This document shows, in pieces, positions 22,749-35,449 of a stretch of 64,000 bases of DNA. Position 1 is the first letter of the stretch. Each line of letters begins with the position of its first letter. The stretch is from the NCBI RefSeq assembly GCF_045679555.1, contig NC_092115.1, positions 35,782,728-35,846,727 on the forward strand. The letters run 5' to 3'. The notes under the pieces were generated by a model. It ran no database searches, was not told where the DNA came from, and saw only the letters and a program-made list of their open reading frames with translations. Source of the DNA: Salvelinus alpinus. Its lineage: Eukaryota > Chordata > Actinopteri > Salmoniformes > Salmonidae. The translations under genes and the position numbers were made by a program.

Positions 22749-24175
22749 TTTGACATTTTGTTATGTTACAGCAAGGTGAGACTCTGGCGGACAGTTTATT
22801 CTTGGTTTTAACTGGTGCCACTGAGTCTAAAGTAGCCTAACATATGTCATTAAAACTGTTCAGCAACTCATCAGTGTGACGACAAAGAACAGGAACATCA
22901 GTAGAGGATACTAAAAGCCTTCATGTTCTAGCAGTTGTGGAGTTAAGCATGCGAGGGCGAGTGGTGACAGATATTTGTAGGAGGAGGAGAAAGCATTTGA
23001 AAAGTTCTAAGCCCTTAGATCGCAATATCTATTTACTAAGCTAACATATTGAATTGTTTTAAGATGGTCGCAAAATGGATCCTTTAACCACTTGATTTTG
23101 AATTTTAGGACCCCATAGGTATAAAAACAAAAAGTATTTGATGAAACATTGAATTTAGCCTCTTCTGCTTAAGCCCATAGAAATGCATTGAATAACACAT
23201 TCATAAATGGCAAAACGGAAAGTCCAAAAAGAAATAATAAGGAACAAGGTTTTGAACTGTCTGTCCTATATCTGAGATATAAGTAAACGTAGTATAAAAA
23301 AAAGTATAATAATGTACAGCCCGGTACTGCGTTGGTTACCTTCAGATGACTCCCCTGAAGCTTGTGTGCGTCATAGAGCAGAACAATCGACACCTTTGTG
23401 CTCATGAGCGTCTCCTGTGTCGATAATGGTGTCATATGGTTCAGTCCTAACGGTCGGTTTTGTGAGAAGACCTCTTCGAAATGAGGACGTTCAAGATAGA
23501 GAGTTCAGACAACTGCCATAAAGCTTGTGGATGTCATAGAGCCAAACAACCGTGAGAGTCTCCCCTTTCGATATTGGTGACATATTAATTTGTAGCTCAC
23601 ACAGTTCTGGTTTTACAGACAACTTCGTGATAATTTTCTTGTCCGGATCCTCTCATGTGTAGAAAGGGGCAGCTTTCACAAGCCCCATGTTATGGAATAG
23701 GCGCAAACTTTAAATCGGCGGAAAGAGTGGATTGAGCTGCAGGGACTACAGTAAGTTTCTAGCATAAACACACAGGTGTGTCAATCGACTCTAGTTCTTT
23801 TTTTTTTACTACACTGAGATGGTCATAGAAACACAAATCAATAGTTTACAAGTTATCAGTATTCAGACCATAGGACAGCATGAGATCAAGAGTATAGCCT
23901 TTGTTGTGTATAGGCCCTGTGGCATGTAGAATAAAGTTAAGAAACTCCCCAACAAGTGCATTATTTAGATAGCACACATTGTTTAAATCTCCAAGAATAA
24001 TAAGCCTGTCATATTTAGCTTAGCAAAAGATAGCAGGTCAGAGAATTCTGCAATGGAGAAACTATTTGGTTTAGGAGGCCAGTACACTAAAATATACAAA
24101 GTGGGCTGATTCTTGTTCAAGCTAAAGATAAGGCTCTAAAACGAGGAAAATTTGACACATGAAAAGGGCTACATA

Positions 24176-25722
24176 CAGTGCATTCCGAAAGTATTCAGAC
24201 CCATTCCTTTTTTCCACATTTTCAAATGGATTAAATATTTTCTTTCCCTCATCAATCTACACACCATACTCCATAATCACAAAGCGTAAACAGTTTTTAG
24301 ACATTTTTACAAATGCATTAAAAATAAAAAACAGATACCTTATTTACATAAGTATTCAGACCCTTTGCTATGAGACTCTAACTTGAGCTCAGGTGCATCC
24401 TGTTTCCATTGATCATCCTTGAGATGTTTCAACGTCTGGATTGGACTCCACCTGTGGTAAATTCAATTGATTGATCTTGATTTGGAAAGGCACACACCTG
24501 TCTATATAAGGTCCCAGAGTTGACAATGCATGTCAGAGAAAAAAACAACTCATGAGGTCCAAGGAATTGTCCGTAGAGCTCTGAGACAGGATTCTGTCGA
24601 GGCACAGATCTGGGGAAGGGTAACAAAAAATGTGTGCGGTATTGAAGGTCCCCAAGAACACAGTGGCCTCCATCGTTCTTTAATGGGAGAAGTTTGGAAC
24701 CACCAAGACTCTTTCTAGAGCTGGCCGCCCGGCCAAACTGTACAATCAGGGGAGAATGGCCTTGGTCAGGGAGGTTATGAAGAACCCGAGGGTCACTCTG
24801 ACAGAGCTCTACAGTTCCTCTGCGGACAAAGGAGAACCTTCCAGAAGGACCACCATCTCTGCAGCACTCCACCAATCAGGCCTTTATGGTAGAGTGGCCA
24901 GATGGAAGCCACTCCTCAGTAAAATGCACATGACAGCCCACTTGGAGTTTGCCAAAAGGCACCCAATGTTTCTCAGACCATAAGAAACAAGATTTTCTGG
25001 TCTGATGAAACCAAGATTGAACTCTTTGGCCTGAATGCCAAGCATCACATCTGGAGGAGACCTGGCACCATCCCTACGGTGAAGCATGGTGGTGGCAGTA
25101 TCATGCTCTGGGAATGTTTTTCAGCTGCCGGGACTGGGAGACTAGTCAGGATCGAGGCAAAGATGAATGAAGCAAAGTACAGAGAGAGCCTTGATGAAAA
25201 CCTGTTCCAGAGCGCCCAGGACTTCAGACTGGGGCAACGACCCTAAGCACACAGCCAAGACAATGCAGGAGTGGCTTCAGGACAAGTCTCTGAATGTCCT
25301 TGAGTGGCCCAGCCAGAGCCCGGACTTGAACCTGATCGAACATCTCTGAAGAGACCTGAAAATAGCGGTGCAGCGACGCTCCCCATCCAACCTGACAGAA
25401 CTCGAGAGGATCTGCAGAGAAGAATGGGAGAAACTCCACAAATACAGGTGTGCCAAGCTTGTAGCGTCATGCCCATGAAGAGTCGAGGCTGTAATCGCTG
25501 CCAAACGTGCTTCAACAAAGTACTGAGTAAAGGGTCTGAATACAGTTTTTTTTTTATATATATGTATATTTGCACCAAAAAAAAACGTGTTTTTCTTTTT
25601 TAATATGGGTGTGTGTAGATTGAGGAGGGAAAAAAACGATTTAATCCATTTTAGAATAAGGCTGTAACTTATTATTATTCTTTTTTAAGTCTAGGGGCCT
25701 GAATAGTTTCCAAAGGCACTTG
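24176..25722 (+). mobile_element. Tc1 transposon, degraded, transposase on plus strand
   Basis: After TA, CAGTGCATTCCGAAAGTATT, then CAGACCC opens the element; the right end is GCCTGAATAGTTTCCAAAGGC. On the plus strand, broken transposase segments include [20 protein letters not shown] (24,756-24,983), the WSDETKIE region near 25,000 in another frame, and [13 protein letters not shown] with [12 protein letters not shown] (25,167-25,349). Multiple frameshifts and a stop after IEHL make it inactive. It is inserted in the minus-strand LINE. Confidence 0.85.
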
Positions 25723-26100
25723 TCTCTATGAAGGACGACTACCCAACCACCTTAGCCAGACGGCCTGCATTTCTGTAGATAAGAAAAGGCTGGATGAGTT
25801 GTTTCATTTAGAGAACTAAAATCCTCGGGTTTAATTCAGGTTTCAGTAAGCATGAAAATATCAATGTCATTGGAAATAATAAAATCATTGAACAACTAAT
25901 TATTAAGATATCTTACATTCACTAAACCGATCTTGACATGAATAGCTTGCCGGATTAACAGAGGTATTCAGGGGAGTTAGAGGAACATAAATTAGGTTAC
26001 TTACATTAACCGCACTACGGGTCATAGTATGCTGTCTAGGTTGCTAACTATGACAGGAAGGACTGGAGCACTACCAGACCAAGACTGCAATAATAAGGGA

Positions 26101-26760
26101 ATTCATTTAAAAACAAACACTGACCATAGCTTGAGGGCAATATTCTAAACACCTGGGCTGGCCTGATCCTAGTGAGACAGTTTTCTTCCATTCAGTTAGC
26201 CATAGAAATATGTAGCTCATCTTGTAATGTTTAGGCTTACTTTCCTCCTAGCTCTCTAAGGAAATGGTTCGAGTGCTGATCCATCACATTTAGCCCCTCC
26301 CAGGGCATCTCATAGTCTCACAGTATCATCTGATAAACTGTTTTCATCATGAACATGGACACATAAAACGTATCCGTTCCCCAGGGATCACAGGTATCTT
26401 TATACAGGTATTTTGATACTAATTGTGCATTTATTCCTTGTCATTATCTTTCTATTGTTTTTCTTTCTGCATTTGTTGGGAAGTGCCCAAGCATTTCACT
26501 GTTAGTCGACACCATGTTGTTTACAAGGCATGTGACAATTACAATTTGGGCCCCACTTTAGGACAGGAAAGACAACACATAAATATCTTAAAATAAATAG
26601 CCTAGTTTCCGACATGAAATAGCCTCTAACATGGAATCCCTGTAAGAATTAAAGTAGACAGGGTGGTATTTGGCTTGAATGGAGAAAGCATTAGGAGACA
26701 TTTCTCGCATAGTTTTGGAACAGTTCACCCGTCAGCTAACGCACACGTCAGATCTCTTTC
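26101..26760. other. 5' flank of the CCN1-like gene
   Basis: No coding feature. Around 26,405-26,545 there is a tail-like segment (GCATTTCACTGTTAGTCGAC, GCATGTGACAATTACAATTTG) resembling the 3' end of an RSg-1-like LINE. The last 150 bases before the TATA box appear unique and presumably hold the promoter-proximal elements; I cannot assign specific factor sites with confidence. Confidence 0.45.
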
Positions 26761-26763
26761 GGA

Positions 26764-26770
26764 TATAAAA
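26764..26770 (+). promoter_or_regulatory. TATA box of the CCN1-like gene
   Basis: TATAAAA lies 128 bases upstream of the chosen ATG, with a GAGGAGAGGGGGACACC stretch after it where transcription probably begins (about 26,793-26,800). CCN1 genes are classic immediate-early genes with TATA promoters, so the arrangement fits. I see no unambiguous serum-response CArG box nearby. Confidence 0.65.
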
Positions 26771-26897
26771 GAGGAGAGGGGGACACCAGAGAACCCAGTA
26801 AGTCAGTAGGTAGTTTACATTGCGCATTCCGTGTTTAAACGCGTGGATTGATCAATCTAAATTAGCCTCTATTAGCCTCTAAAATTGTATCAATAAT

Positions 26898-29742
26898 ATG
26901 TCACTAGACATGAAGATTTTGGCGCTTTTCTTTGTTGTTTTCCTCTATGGGAGTTTAAATTCGGTAAGAAAACATATAGCCTAATTCATTAATTCATTAT
27001 CATTCATAGCCTACAAGAATATGCGTGATTGATTGCCAATGCCGAGGGTGGGTGAGTGGTGCTTGATGGCGATTAAGATCCTCACTCCATCCTACAGTCT
27101 AATATTTTTTAGGAGAAATCACAAATGAAGTCAACATTTCTCTTATAACATGTTTCTGGTATTTTAGGCATCAGCATCTTGTCCTTCCGAATGTTCGTGT
27201 TCTCGTGAGGTAGGCCTACCCAGGTGCGCACCAGGAATCAGCATTGTGCCAGACGGCTGTGGATGCTGCAAAGTCTGCGCTCGGCAGCTCAATGAAGACT
27301 GCAGCAAGACAGAGCCATGCGACCACATCAAGGGACTGGAGTGCAATCTTGGAGCTGCTTATGGCACAGCTAAAGGCATCTGTCGTGGTATGATAAATTG
27401 TATAGGAAACAATAATTCTGATACCCTGCTGTGGTCATTGATAGTCTATAACTTCTACAAATCTAACTCCTATCGGTTTGGATGTAGAGATATCGTTTTT
27501 TAAACTTGTTTATTACACCGTTTTAAATGAGGAATTATGCTTTTGGATTATTTACGGAGCGTTCTCTATAATTAGAATATTACACTTGACTAGGGTTGCA
27601 AAGCTACCGGTAATTTCCCAAAGTTAGCAGAATCTTCAGTAATGCCGGTAATTAAAAGGTAATATACTCGAATAACTTATAAAAGATATATTCATATATA
27701 GCATTCATTTTTATATCTGTGTCCATATTGTCGATGTTTCTAGTGGATAGACCATATGGTTCAAGAGAAAATAGCCTAATTAATGAAAAAAGCATCTACT
27801 CAACAATGGCATTATTTTTTGCTTAACTTTGCAACTATTGACTATTTTCACAACTGCCACAAATTTGGCTCCAAAACTAAGACATTAAAATAAATACAAT
27901 TGTGTAAAAATAATATTTCATGCTGAAACCCTCATTAATCACCAATGGTATTCACTAAGTTGATGGTTTATATTTAGGAGAATGTTTTACAGCTTTGTCA
28001 TTATAATTTATATTTTAAAATATTATTTTATATATTATACATGTAATAAGACTACACAGAGGGCCAGAGATAATTACAGACACCTGTGATAATCTGAAGT
28101 ACCCAAAAAAGGCCACTAGATCTCATCTGATAAAATTCCCCCAAATACTTGAAAGTTAACACAATTCTGGTTATTTCACTGGTAAACTTCGAAAGTTTCC
28201 AGTAATATACCCTGCCTTTGTAACCCTGCGCTTGATTCACATAGTTACAGTCTCCCCATCTGCTTCTCCAAACAGCCAAAACAGATGGAAGACCCTGCGA
28301 GTACAACAGCAAGATCTACCAGAATGGAGAGAGCTTCCTTTCCAACTGCAAGCACCAGTGTACGTGCATGGATGGTGCTGTGGGGTGTATGCCCCTGTGC
28401 CCCCAGCAGGTCTCCCTGACCAAACTGGGCTGTGCCAAACCCAAGCTGGTCAAAGTGCCTGGTCGCTACTGTGAGGAGCTAGTCTGCCCTGAGGAGGGGA
28501 ACGTGTTGGGCTCAGCCTCAGCAGACAAGGTCAGAAAAGATGGCCGCAAGGATAAACATTCCGAAGATGACCTCACAAACAAGAACGAGCTGGTGTCTGT
28601 CGTCAGAGGAGGACTCAAGTCTTTACCTGGTGAGTCAATTGAACTCTGTTTATTCCAGTGATTCGGTTAGTGGATTTATTGAGCTCCAATAGATGTTCAG
28701 CCTCAGTTAACATCCAGACGGTGTTTAAATGGAAAATCAATTCATCAACAATCGATGTGTCATCCAGGGGTTTAGCCATAAATTCGTTGGGGGTGGGCCT
28801 GCAGAAATTTGGATGGGCCAAGTAGTATTTTTGTAATAATAATGTATCATTGTTTTGCTTTTGCTCAATCTGATTGGGTGGGCCTGGCTCCCCAGTGGGT
28901 GGGCTTGTGTCCACCCAGGCCCACCCATGTCTTCACCCCTGTTATCATCTCACATTAGATGTAAACCAGTAGAGGATGCTGAGGGGAGAACGGCTCACAG
29001 TAATGGCTGGAACGGAGTGAATGGAATGGCATCAAACCATGTGTTTGATATATTTGTTTCCATTCAACTTATTCTGTTCAAGCCAATACCACGGGCCTGT
29101 CCTCCCCAATTAAGGTGCCACCAACCTCCTGTGATTTAAACTCATGTCCAATTTGCTTGAAGTTTGCACATTGAATAATTGTCTGGCCATCTTTTCCCCA
29201 CAGCTTTCAGAAGTAAGCCTGAGAGTCGCCTGATGTCCAAGGGGAACAAGAGGTGTGTGACTCAGACCACAGCCTGGTCCCCCTGTGCTAAGTCCTGTGG
29301 CACAGGAGTATCCTCCCGGCTCAGCAACAACAACAGCCAGTGCAAGCTGGTGAAGGAGACTCGTCTCTGTGAGTTCCGCCTTGCTCCCAGTCAGCCTCAA
29401 GGTACACATCAAATCAAACCGACAATGCCATGCCATCACCTGGGTGACACTGAATCATAAGGACATGTATGTCTAGTCCATCAACATTCTGATCACACAT
29501 TGTTCTTCTTCTCCTCTCACCAACAGAAGGGTAAGAAGTGCAGTCGTATTGAAAAGGCCAGCCCTCCATTGAAACAGACCTACGCAGATTGCAGCAGTGT
29601 GAATAAGTTCCGTCCCAGGTACTGTGATTCCTGTCTGGACGGGCGCTGCTGCACCTCTCAGCAGACCCAGACTATGACGGTCCGCTTCGAGGAAGGAGAC
29701 ACCTTCAGAAAGGATGTCATAGTCAGAGTCCTGTTCATGTGA
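26898..29742 (+). CDS. ccn1: CCN family member 1-like (CYR61-like), CT domain lost
   Basis: Secreted matricellular, integrin/heparan-binding protein family. Coding exons are 26,898-26,963 (signal peptide), 27,168-27,387 ([25 protein letters not shown]), 28,276-28,629 ([30 protein letters not shown], plus hinge) and 29,204-29,401 (TSP1: [11 protein letters not shown]). All have GT-AG introns and consistent phases (0,1,1,1). The IGFBP and VWC exons match CCN1 rather than CCN2. The last exon (from 29,527) enters in the wrong phase, so the spliced frame reads Glu-Gly-stop (TAA 29,532-29,534), giving 281 residues without the cystine-knot domain. The CT exon is still recognisable ([11 protein letters not shown]) but carries further frameshifts and lacks an Arg-Cys pair. 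ATGs at 26,898 and 26,910 are both possible. It may be a CT-less functional gene, a decaying duplicate, or affected by sequence error. I cannot separate ccn1 from its fish ccn1-like paralogues. Confidence 0.85.
28770..28945. repeat. Dispersed repeat in intron 3 of the CCN1-like gene
   Basis: Contains CTCAATCTGATTGGGTGGGC and CAGTGGGTGGGC blocks that are the reverse of those at 195-250 and resemble the interior of the MITE at 10,950-11,755. It is a dispersed DNA-element fragment, with no complete termini visible. Confidence 0.5.
28967..29135. repeat. Salmonid palindromic repeat in intron 3
   Basis: Runs from AGTAGAGGATGCTGAGGGG to CCCCAATTAAGGTGCCACC, then AACCTCCTGTG. The CATCAAACCATGTGTTTGAT core and the complementary ends mark a common salmonid foldback repeat. 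It lies 69 bases before the TSP1 exon and does not disturb its acceptor. Confidence 0.6.
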
Positions 29743-29866
29743 CTTCAACTGTTCCCATAGCAACGAGAGGCAATGTGTTCCCACAGGCTCTCCAATGATA
29801 TCCACAAGTCCAGAGACGGAGGGGAAGGGAAGGTTGAGGGAATAAAAGTGTGGGAGATGAGAGAGT
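29527..29866 (+). pseudogene. Degraded CT (cystine-knot) exon of the CCN1-like gene
   Basis: The exon follows a good acceptor (CTCTCACCAACAG). Frame 1 reads [19 protein letters not shown] and then [18 protein letters not shown], clearly CCN1 CT domain. After TVRF the conserved Arg-Cys is missing. At about 29,724-29,731 the homologous frame shifts ([14 protein letters not shown] is in the next frame), and near 29,770-29,785 it shifts back (HRLSNDIHKSRD). Together with the phase mismatch at the splice junction this makes at least three reading-frame breaks within 250 bases, whereas the preceding four exons have none. Confidence 0.75.
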
Positions 29867-30284
29867 TAGGATAACTCCATATGTGCACCGTTATGCTGGA
29901 GACATTTATTCAGAGGATTTTTTAAATGAATTGCTTCGTAATATTGGAGCGTTACTGGTTGCTTCGATATGGAGCGTTATGCTATGTTGAAATATTTAAC
30001 TTCATTGACAATTTATGTTTTGTTTATTCAAACAAGGTATGAGATGCACTAGAGTTTTGAATGCATGCCTATGTTTTTGTGTATCTATATAAAAAAAAAA
30101 TACATTTAACATGAAAACATTGAAAAGACAGTGTAGCTTCTTTGTGGCATCTACTAAAATGATTATTTTTTAATATCACAATATTAGTAATATTTATCTA
30201 TAACATTTTTACGTTTTATTAAGATATGAAAGGCCATAATGTAAAATGATATTTGAGCATTTATTTTGTTCTATGTATGTTATT

Positions 30285-30290
30285 AATAAA
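30285..30290 (+). terminator. Poly(A) signal of the CCN1-like gene
   Basis: AATAAA lies in an AT-rich 3' UTR about 540 bases after the ORF end. The LINE at 30,354 starts 64 bases further on, so transcript ends should fall just before it. Confidence 0.6.
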
Positions 30291-30353
30291 AGATATGTAT
30301 TTATGGAATCTGATGTTCTGTCGTGAATGAGTAGATATCACAGAATCCTATTG

Positions 30354-33300
30354 TGGCGCCGGAGGAGATGGCTGCCGTTTTACAGGCTCCTAACCAACCG
30401 TGCTATTGTGCATGTTTTTTCTGCGTTATTTGTAACTTATTTTGTACATAATGTTTCTGCCACCGTCTCTTATGACCGAAAAGAGCTTCAGGACATCAGA
30501 ACAGAGATTTCTCGCCTCGTACTGGACGAAGATTTTTACGTTAACGAGTCGGACGCAAAGGATTTACTTCAGACACTGGACAAGGCCCAAATCTCTGTCA
30601 TTCGCATTAAGAAGAGATGGAGATATAAGGGTCATAGGTTGGGGTGCATTGTAAGAATCCGACGGCGAGTGGGTAACCCACCTCTACCATCAGTCCTATT
30701 AGCCAACATACAATCACTGGATAATAAACGTGATGAGCTCCGATCAAGACTATCCTACCAACGGGACATTAAAAACCATAATATCTTATGTTTCACTGAG
30801 TCGTGGCTGAACGACGCCATAGATAACATACAGCTGGCTGGGTTCTCTGTGCATCGGCAAGATAGAACATCTGCCTCCGGTAAGACAAGGGGTGGCGGTC
30901 TGTGTCTATTTGTCAATAACAGCTGGTGCACAAAATCAAATATTAATGAAGTTTCGAGGTTTGCTAGCCTGAGGTTTAGTATCTCATGATAAGCTGTAGA
31001 ACGCACTATTTACCAAGAGAGTTTTCATCTATATTTTAGCTGTCTATTTACCACCACAAACCGATGCTGGCACTAAGACCGCACTCAACGAGCTGTATAA
31101 GGCCATAAGCAAACATGGAAATGTTCATCCAGAGGCGGTTTTCCTAGTGGCCGGGGACTTTAATACAGGAAACTTAAATCCATTTGACCTCATTTCTACC
31201 AGCATGTTACATGTGCAACCAGAAAAAAAACTCTATACCGCCTTTACTCCACACACAGAGACGTGTACAAAGCTCTCCCTCGCCCTCCATTTGGCAAATC
31301 TGACCATAACTCTATCCTCCTGATTCCTGCTAACAAGCAAAAACTAAAGCAGGAATTACCAGTGACTCGCTCAATACAGAAGTGGTCAGATGACGCAGAT
31401 GCTAAGCTTCAGGACCGTTTTGCTAGCATAGACAGGAATATGTTCAGGGATTCTTCCAATGGCACTGTGGAGTACACCGCATTGGTCACTGGCTTCATCA
31501 ATAAGTGCATCGATGACGTCGTCCCACAGTGACCGTATGTACCCCAACCAGAAGCCATGGATTACAGGCAACATCCGGACTGAGCTAAAGGGTAGAGTTT
31601 CCGCTTTCAAGAAGCGGGACTCTAACCCAGACGCTTATAAGAAATCCCGCTATGTCCTCCGACGAACCATCAAACAGGCAAAGCGTCAATAAAGGTCTAA
31701 AATTGAATCCTACCACACAGGCTCTGACGCTCATCGGATGTGGCAGAGATTGCAAACTATTATGGATTATAAAGGGAAGCACAGCCGTGAGCTTCCCAGT
31801 GACACAAGCCTACCAGACAAGTTAAATTACTTCTATGCTCGCTTCGTGGCAAGTAACACTGAAACATGCATGAGAGCATCAGCTGTTCCAGACGACTGTG
31901 TGATCATGCTCTCCGTAGCCGATGTGAGTAACACCTTTAAACAGGTCAACATTCACAAGGCCACAGGGCCAGACAGATTACCAGGACGTGTACTCCGAGC
32001 ATGCGCCGACTAACTGGCAAGTGTCTTCACTGACATTTTCAACCCTGACTGAGTCTGTAATACCAACACGTTTCAAGCAGACCACCATAGTCCCTGTGCC
32101 CAAGAACACAAAGGCAACCTGCCTAGATGACTACAGACCTGTAGCACTCACGTCTGTTGTCATGAAGAGCTTTGAAATGCTGGCCATGGCTCACATCAAC
32201 ACCATTATCCCAGAAACCCTAGACCCACTCCAATTTGCATACAGCCCCAACAGATCCAGAGATGATGCAATCTCTATTGCACTCCACTCTGCCCTTTCCC
32301 ACCTGGACAAAAGGAACACATATATGAGAATGCTATTCATTGACTACAACTCAGCATTCAACACCATAGTTCCCTCAAAGCTCATCACTAAGCTAAGGAC
32401 CCTGGGATTAAACATCTCTCTCTGCAAGTGGATCATATACTTCCTAACGGGCCGCCCTCCAGGTGGTAAGGGTAGGTAACAACACATCTGCCACGCTGAT
32501 CCTCAAAACAAGGGTCCCTCAGGGGTCCGTGCTCAGTCCCCTCCTGTTCACGCATGACTGCATGGCCAAGCACGACTCCAACACAATCATTAAATTTGCA
32601 GACGACACAACAGTGGTAGGCCTGCTTACCGACAATGATGAAACGGCCTATAGGGAAGAGGTCAGAGACCTGGCAGTGTGGTGCCAGGATAACAACCTCT
32701 ACCACAATGTGATCAAGACAAAGGAGATGATCATGGACTACAGGAAAAGAAGGGCCGAGCACGCCCCCATTCTCATCGAAAGGGCTGTGGTGGACCAGGT
32801 TGAGAGCTTCAAGTTCCTTGGTGTCCACATCACCAACAAACTGTCATGGTCCAAACACACCAAGACAGTTGTGAAGAGGGAACGACAAAGTCTATCCCCC
32901 CTCAGGAGACTGAAAAGATTTGGTATGGGCCCTCAGATCCTCAAAAAGTTATACAGCTGCACCACCGAGAGCATCCTGACTGGTTGCATCACCGCATGGT
33001 ATGGCAACTGCTCGGCCAACGACCTCTAGGCACTACAGAGGGTAGTGCATATGGCCCAGTACATCACTGGGGCCAAGCTTCCTGCCATCCAGTACCTCTA
33101 TACCAGGCGATGTCAGATAAAAATTGCCAAAGACTACAGCCACCCAAGTCATAGACTGTTCTCTCTGCTACTGCATAGCAAGCGGTACCAGAGTGTCAAG
33201 TCTAGGTCCAAAAGGCTTCTACCCTCAGGCCATAAGATTCCTGAACATCTAACCAAATGGCTACACGGACTATTTGCATTGTCCCCCGCACCCCATTTTT

Positions 33301-33643
33301 ACGCTGCTGCTACTCTCTGTTTATTATCTATGCATAGTCACTTTACCTCTACCTACATGTACACATTACCTCAATTACCTCGACTAACCGGTGCTACCGC
33401 ACATTGACTCTGTACCGGTAGCCTTTCTACTGTTATTTTATTGTTGCTCTTTAATTATTTTATATTTTTCAATTTTTTCATGTATTTATTGTTTTCTTCA
33501 GTTTATTTAGTAAATACTTTCTTAACACTTATTTTTTCTTATAACTGCATCGCTGGTTAAGGGCTTGTAAGTAAGCATTTCACTGTAAGGCCTACCTACA
33601 CCTGTTTTATTCGGCGCATGTGACAAATACAATGTGATTTGAT
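30354..33643 (+). mobile_element. Near-full-length RSg-1-like LINE (copy B), plus strand
   Basis: Begins with GGCGCCGGAGGAGATGGC, the 5' start also seen at copy C, and ends GCGCATGTGACAAATACAATG, then TGATTTGAT. In order it holds an N-terminal segment and endonuclease start (NIQSLDNK, CFTESWLNDAI; to 30,989), a linker (31,459-32,013), the RT with [19 protein letters not shown] and FADDTTVVG (31,988-33,029), and the C-terminal IESILTGCITAWYGN-like part (TESILTGCITAWYGN). Frameshifts and stops at about 30,990, 31,530, 32,012 and 32,478 make it inactive. It lies just behind the CCN1-like gene in the same orientation. Confidence 0.9.
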
Positions 33644-35449
33644 CAAAGTGGTTCAGTATTTGGTACCCCGTTGGACAGTAGCTCTAACTTAGTTCTATTG
33701 GCATGGATTTCCCTAGTTTAATCTATCCTCTATCCATTTATTTTAGAATATGGTTCCCAATAGCTTGTCCGACTCCATACTTAAGCAAGGGATACCTGCC
33801 CTGCTGTGTTTCTGGCTGACCCACTTCTGAGGGGGATCTAGATTTGAATGGATGGATCAAATGTGTACATTTCTTTCATTTAGTAGTTTATTGTGTTGGT
33901 AAATCACATAGTACCATCTAATCCAGCTCCTACATTACACTCAGTGCCCACAAACATCAAACCCTCATCAAACCTCTTTATACATCCATAACTGACATCC
34001 AAGTCTATTTTCATAGGGCAGGTGTCTATAAACAGATATGTGGGTCAGAATCCAACTGCTGAGGAGACTGGTAGGCACATAAGATGAGGGACTGCCAAAT
34101 CTGATGCACTGTGTGTGTGTACAATACCTTCCCTTCTGCTCAACATGTCAGGCATCAGCATGAAAGAATATATTCCAGTAAATAGATGAGTGTGTGTTTG
34201 TGAGTGAGAGATGCATACACCCAAGCATGACTGACAGTATTAAATAAACAAGTTCTGACTTGGACTGGGGGGGGGGGGGATTAGGGCATTGACGCACACA
34301 GAAGTGAAATACGTCCATCTCGTGTCTGAGGAGTACAATGGAGCTTTGTCTGTGAACACTTGAGGGATGCCTGCTTTGTGGAAGAGGTCCACATCTGAGC
34401 TTTGCAGAATTCCATACTCCTCCTTGGACAGCCTCCAAGGTCTATTCCAAGTTCATGTCTACTGATCCTAACAGCATATTCATTAGCTAAGAACCGACTT
34501 GTGAGGTTTTGGTCAATTTCATTTCAATCAATTCAAAAAGAAAACAAATTGGAATTTCATATTTATTTCCTAAATTGAAATGGAACTGACCCCAACCCTG
34601 TGAGGCAGAGAACTTGACTGACATTATTAGCCTCTTCCCTATACCTTAGGGTTTAATGAGTTTACATAATATCAACTCACTGCCAGACAAATCCAGGCAG
34701 GATTATGACTCAAACCAACACTTAACAGTCCCATAATCATGACATAACCAAACGGTGGCCCAGTACACTGAGTATTCTGTACAACTAATCAATTGCAGTT
34801 TTTCTTCTCTTCATGGTCAAGGCAGTCAAAGCGTAAGCATTGACGTGTTTCCTATACTCACCACAAAACCTTCTCTTCTGTGAATGCTGTAAAAGAGAGG
34901 TTTGAAACTTCTAAATTACAGCCTCTCCAGTCTCTGGCTGTAATTTAGAAATCCTGGATCTGTGCCTTTAACGATGAATGGCAAAGACGAATAGAATGAA
35001 GTCATCATCACACTCTTTGGTCCAACTTATGACTTCCAGCTAATACACCCTAACAAAGAATGTATGGCTATCTAATAGTCAGTGAAAGGCAACACGGTAC
35101 AACAGTAATTAGTGATTAGGCCCAATGGGAATGACACTGTCCATCTCTGACTGTACACAAGGAGGAACAAATGTTCCTGGATGTCATCACACATGTCAAG
35201 TCAAGCTTATGTAACAAAGCAATGAGATGTGCCAAGGTTCCTGTTGGTAGGCCAGTCTAGTTGAGTACAAGTTATTTAGAATGGAGGCCTTTCAGTATAC
35301 CCGAAAAATCTCTACAACTCAATATCCTGGATCACATAAACACATCAAAAGTGAAAAAGAAAGAGGCCAAGAGGAGAAGTAAAGAAGCATCCTGTGGTTC
35401 ACGTTGCTGCTACGTTTGTTGAATTGTTTTTTTATTGTCTTTTACATAC
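33644..35449. other. Intergenic, nothing recognised
   Basis: Unassigned sequence between the LINE and a Tc1. A G10 run occurs near 34,268. A minus-strand open frame at 34,148-34,438 has no domain, splice or composition support. No repeat ends were recognised. Confidence 0.45.

Larger units (their letters stand above)
20990..26100 (-). mobile_element. Second LINE (Rex/CR1/L2-like), minus strand, broken by insertions
   Basis: On the minus strand, 21,340-22,100 encodes RT motifs: LVLLDLSAAFDTIDHNIL, YGVPQGSIL and HCYVDDTQLYL (the catalytic DD in a V-DD context). Endonuclease-like sequence (ILGDLNNVCYLNNALVGEF, GYTLDLMLSYGL) is found at 23,830-24,020 and seems to continue after 25,735. Stops and frameshifts make it defunct. 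It is split by the SINE pair at 22,086-22,748 and the Tc1 at 24,176-25,722. The stretch 23,060-23,790 has no recognisable LINE motif and may be a further insertion. Confidence 0.7.

Noticed and set aside
34148-34438. Minus-strand open frame of 96 codons
   Set aside because: No domain, splice context or conserved composition, and a G-run is translated as poly-proline; chance frame.
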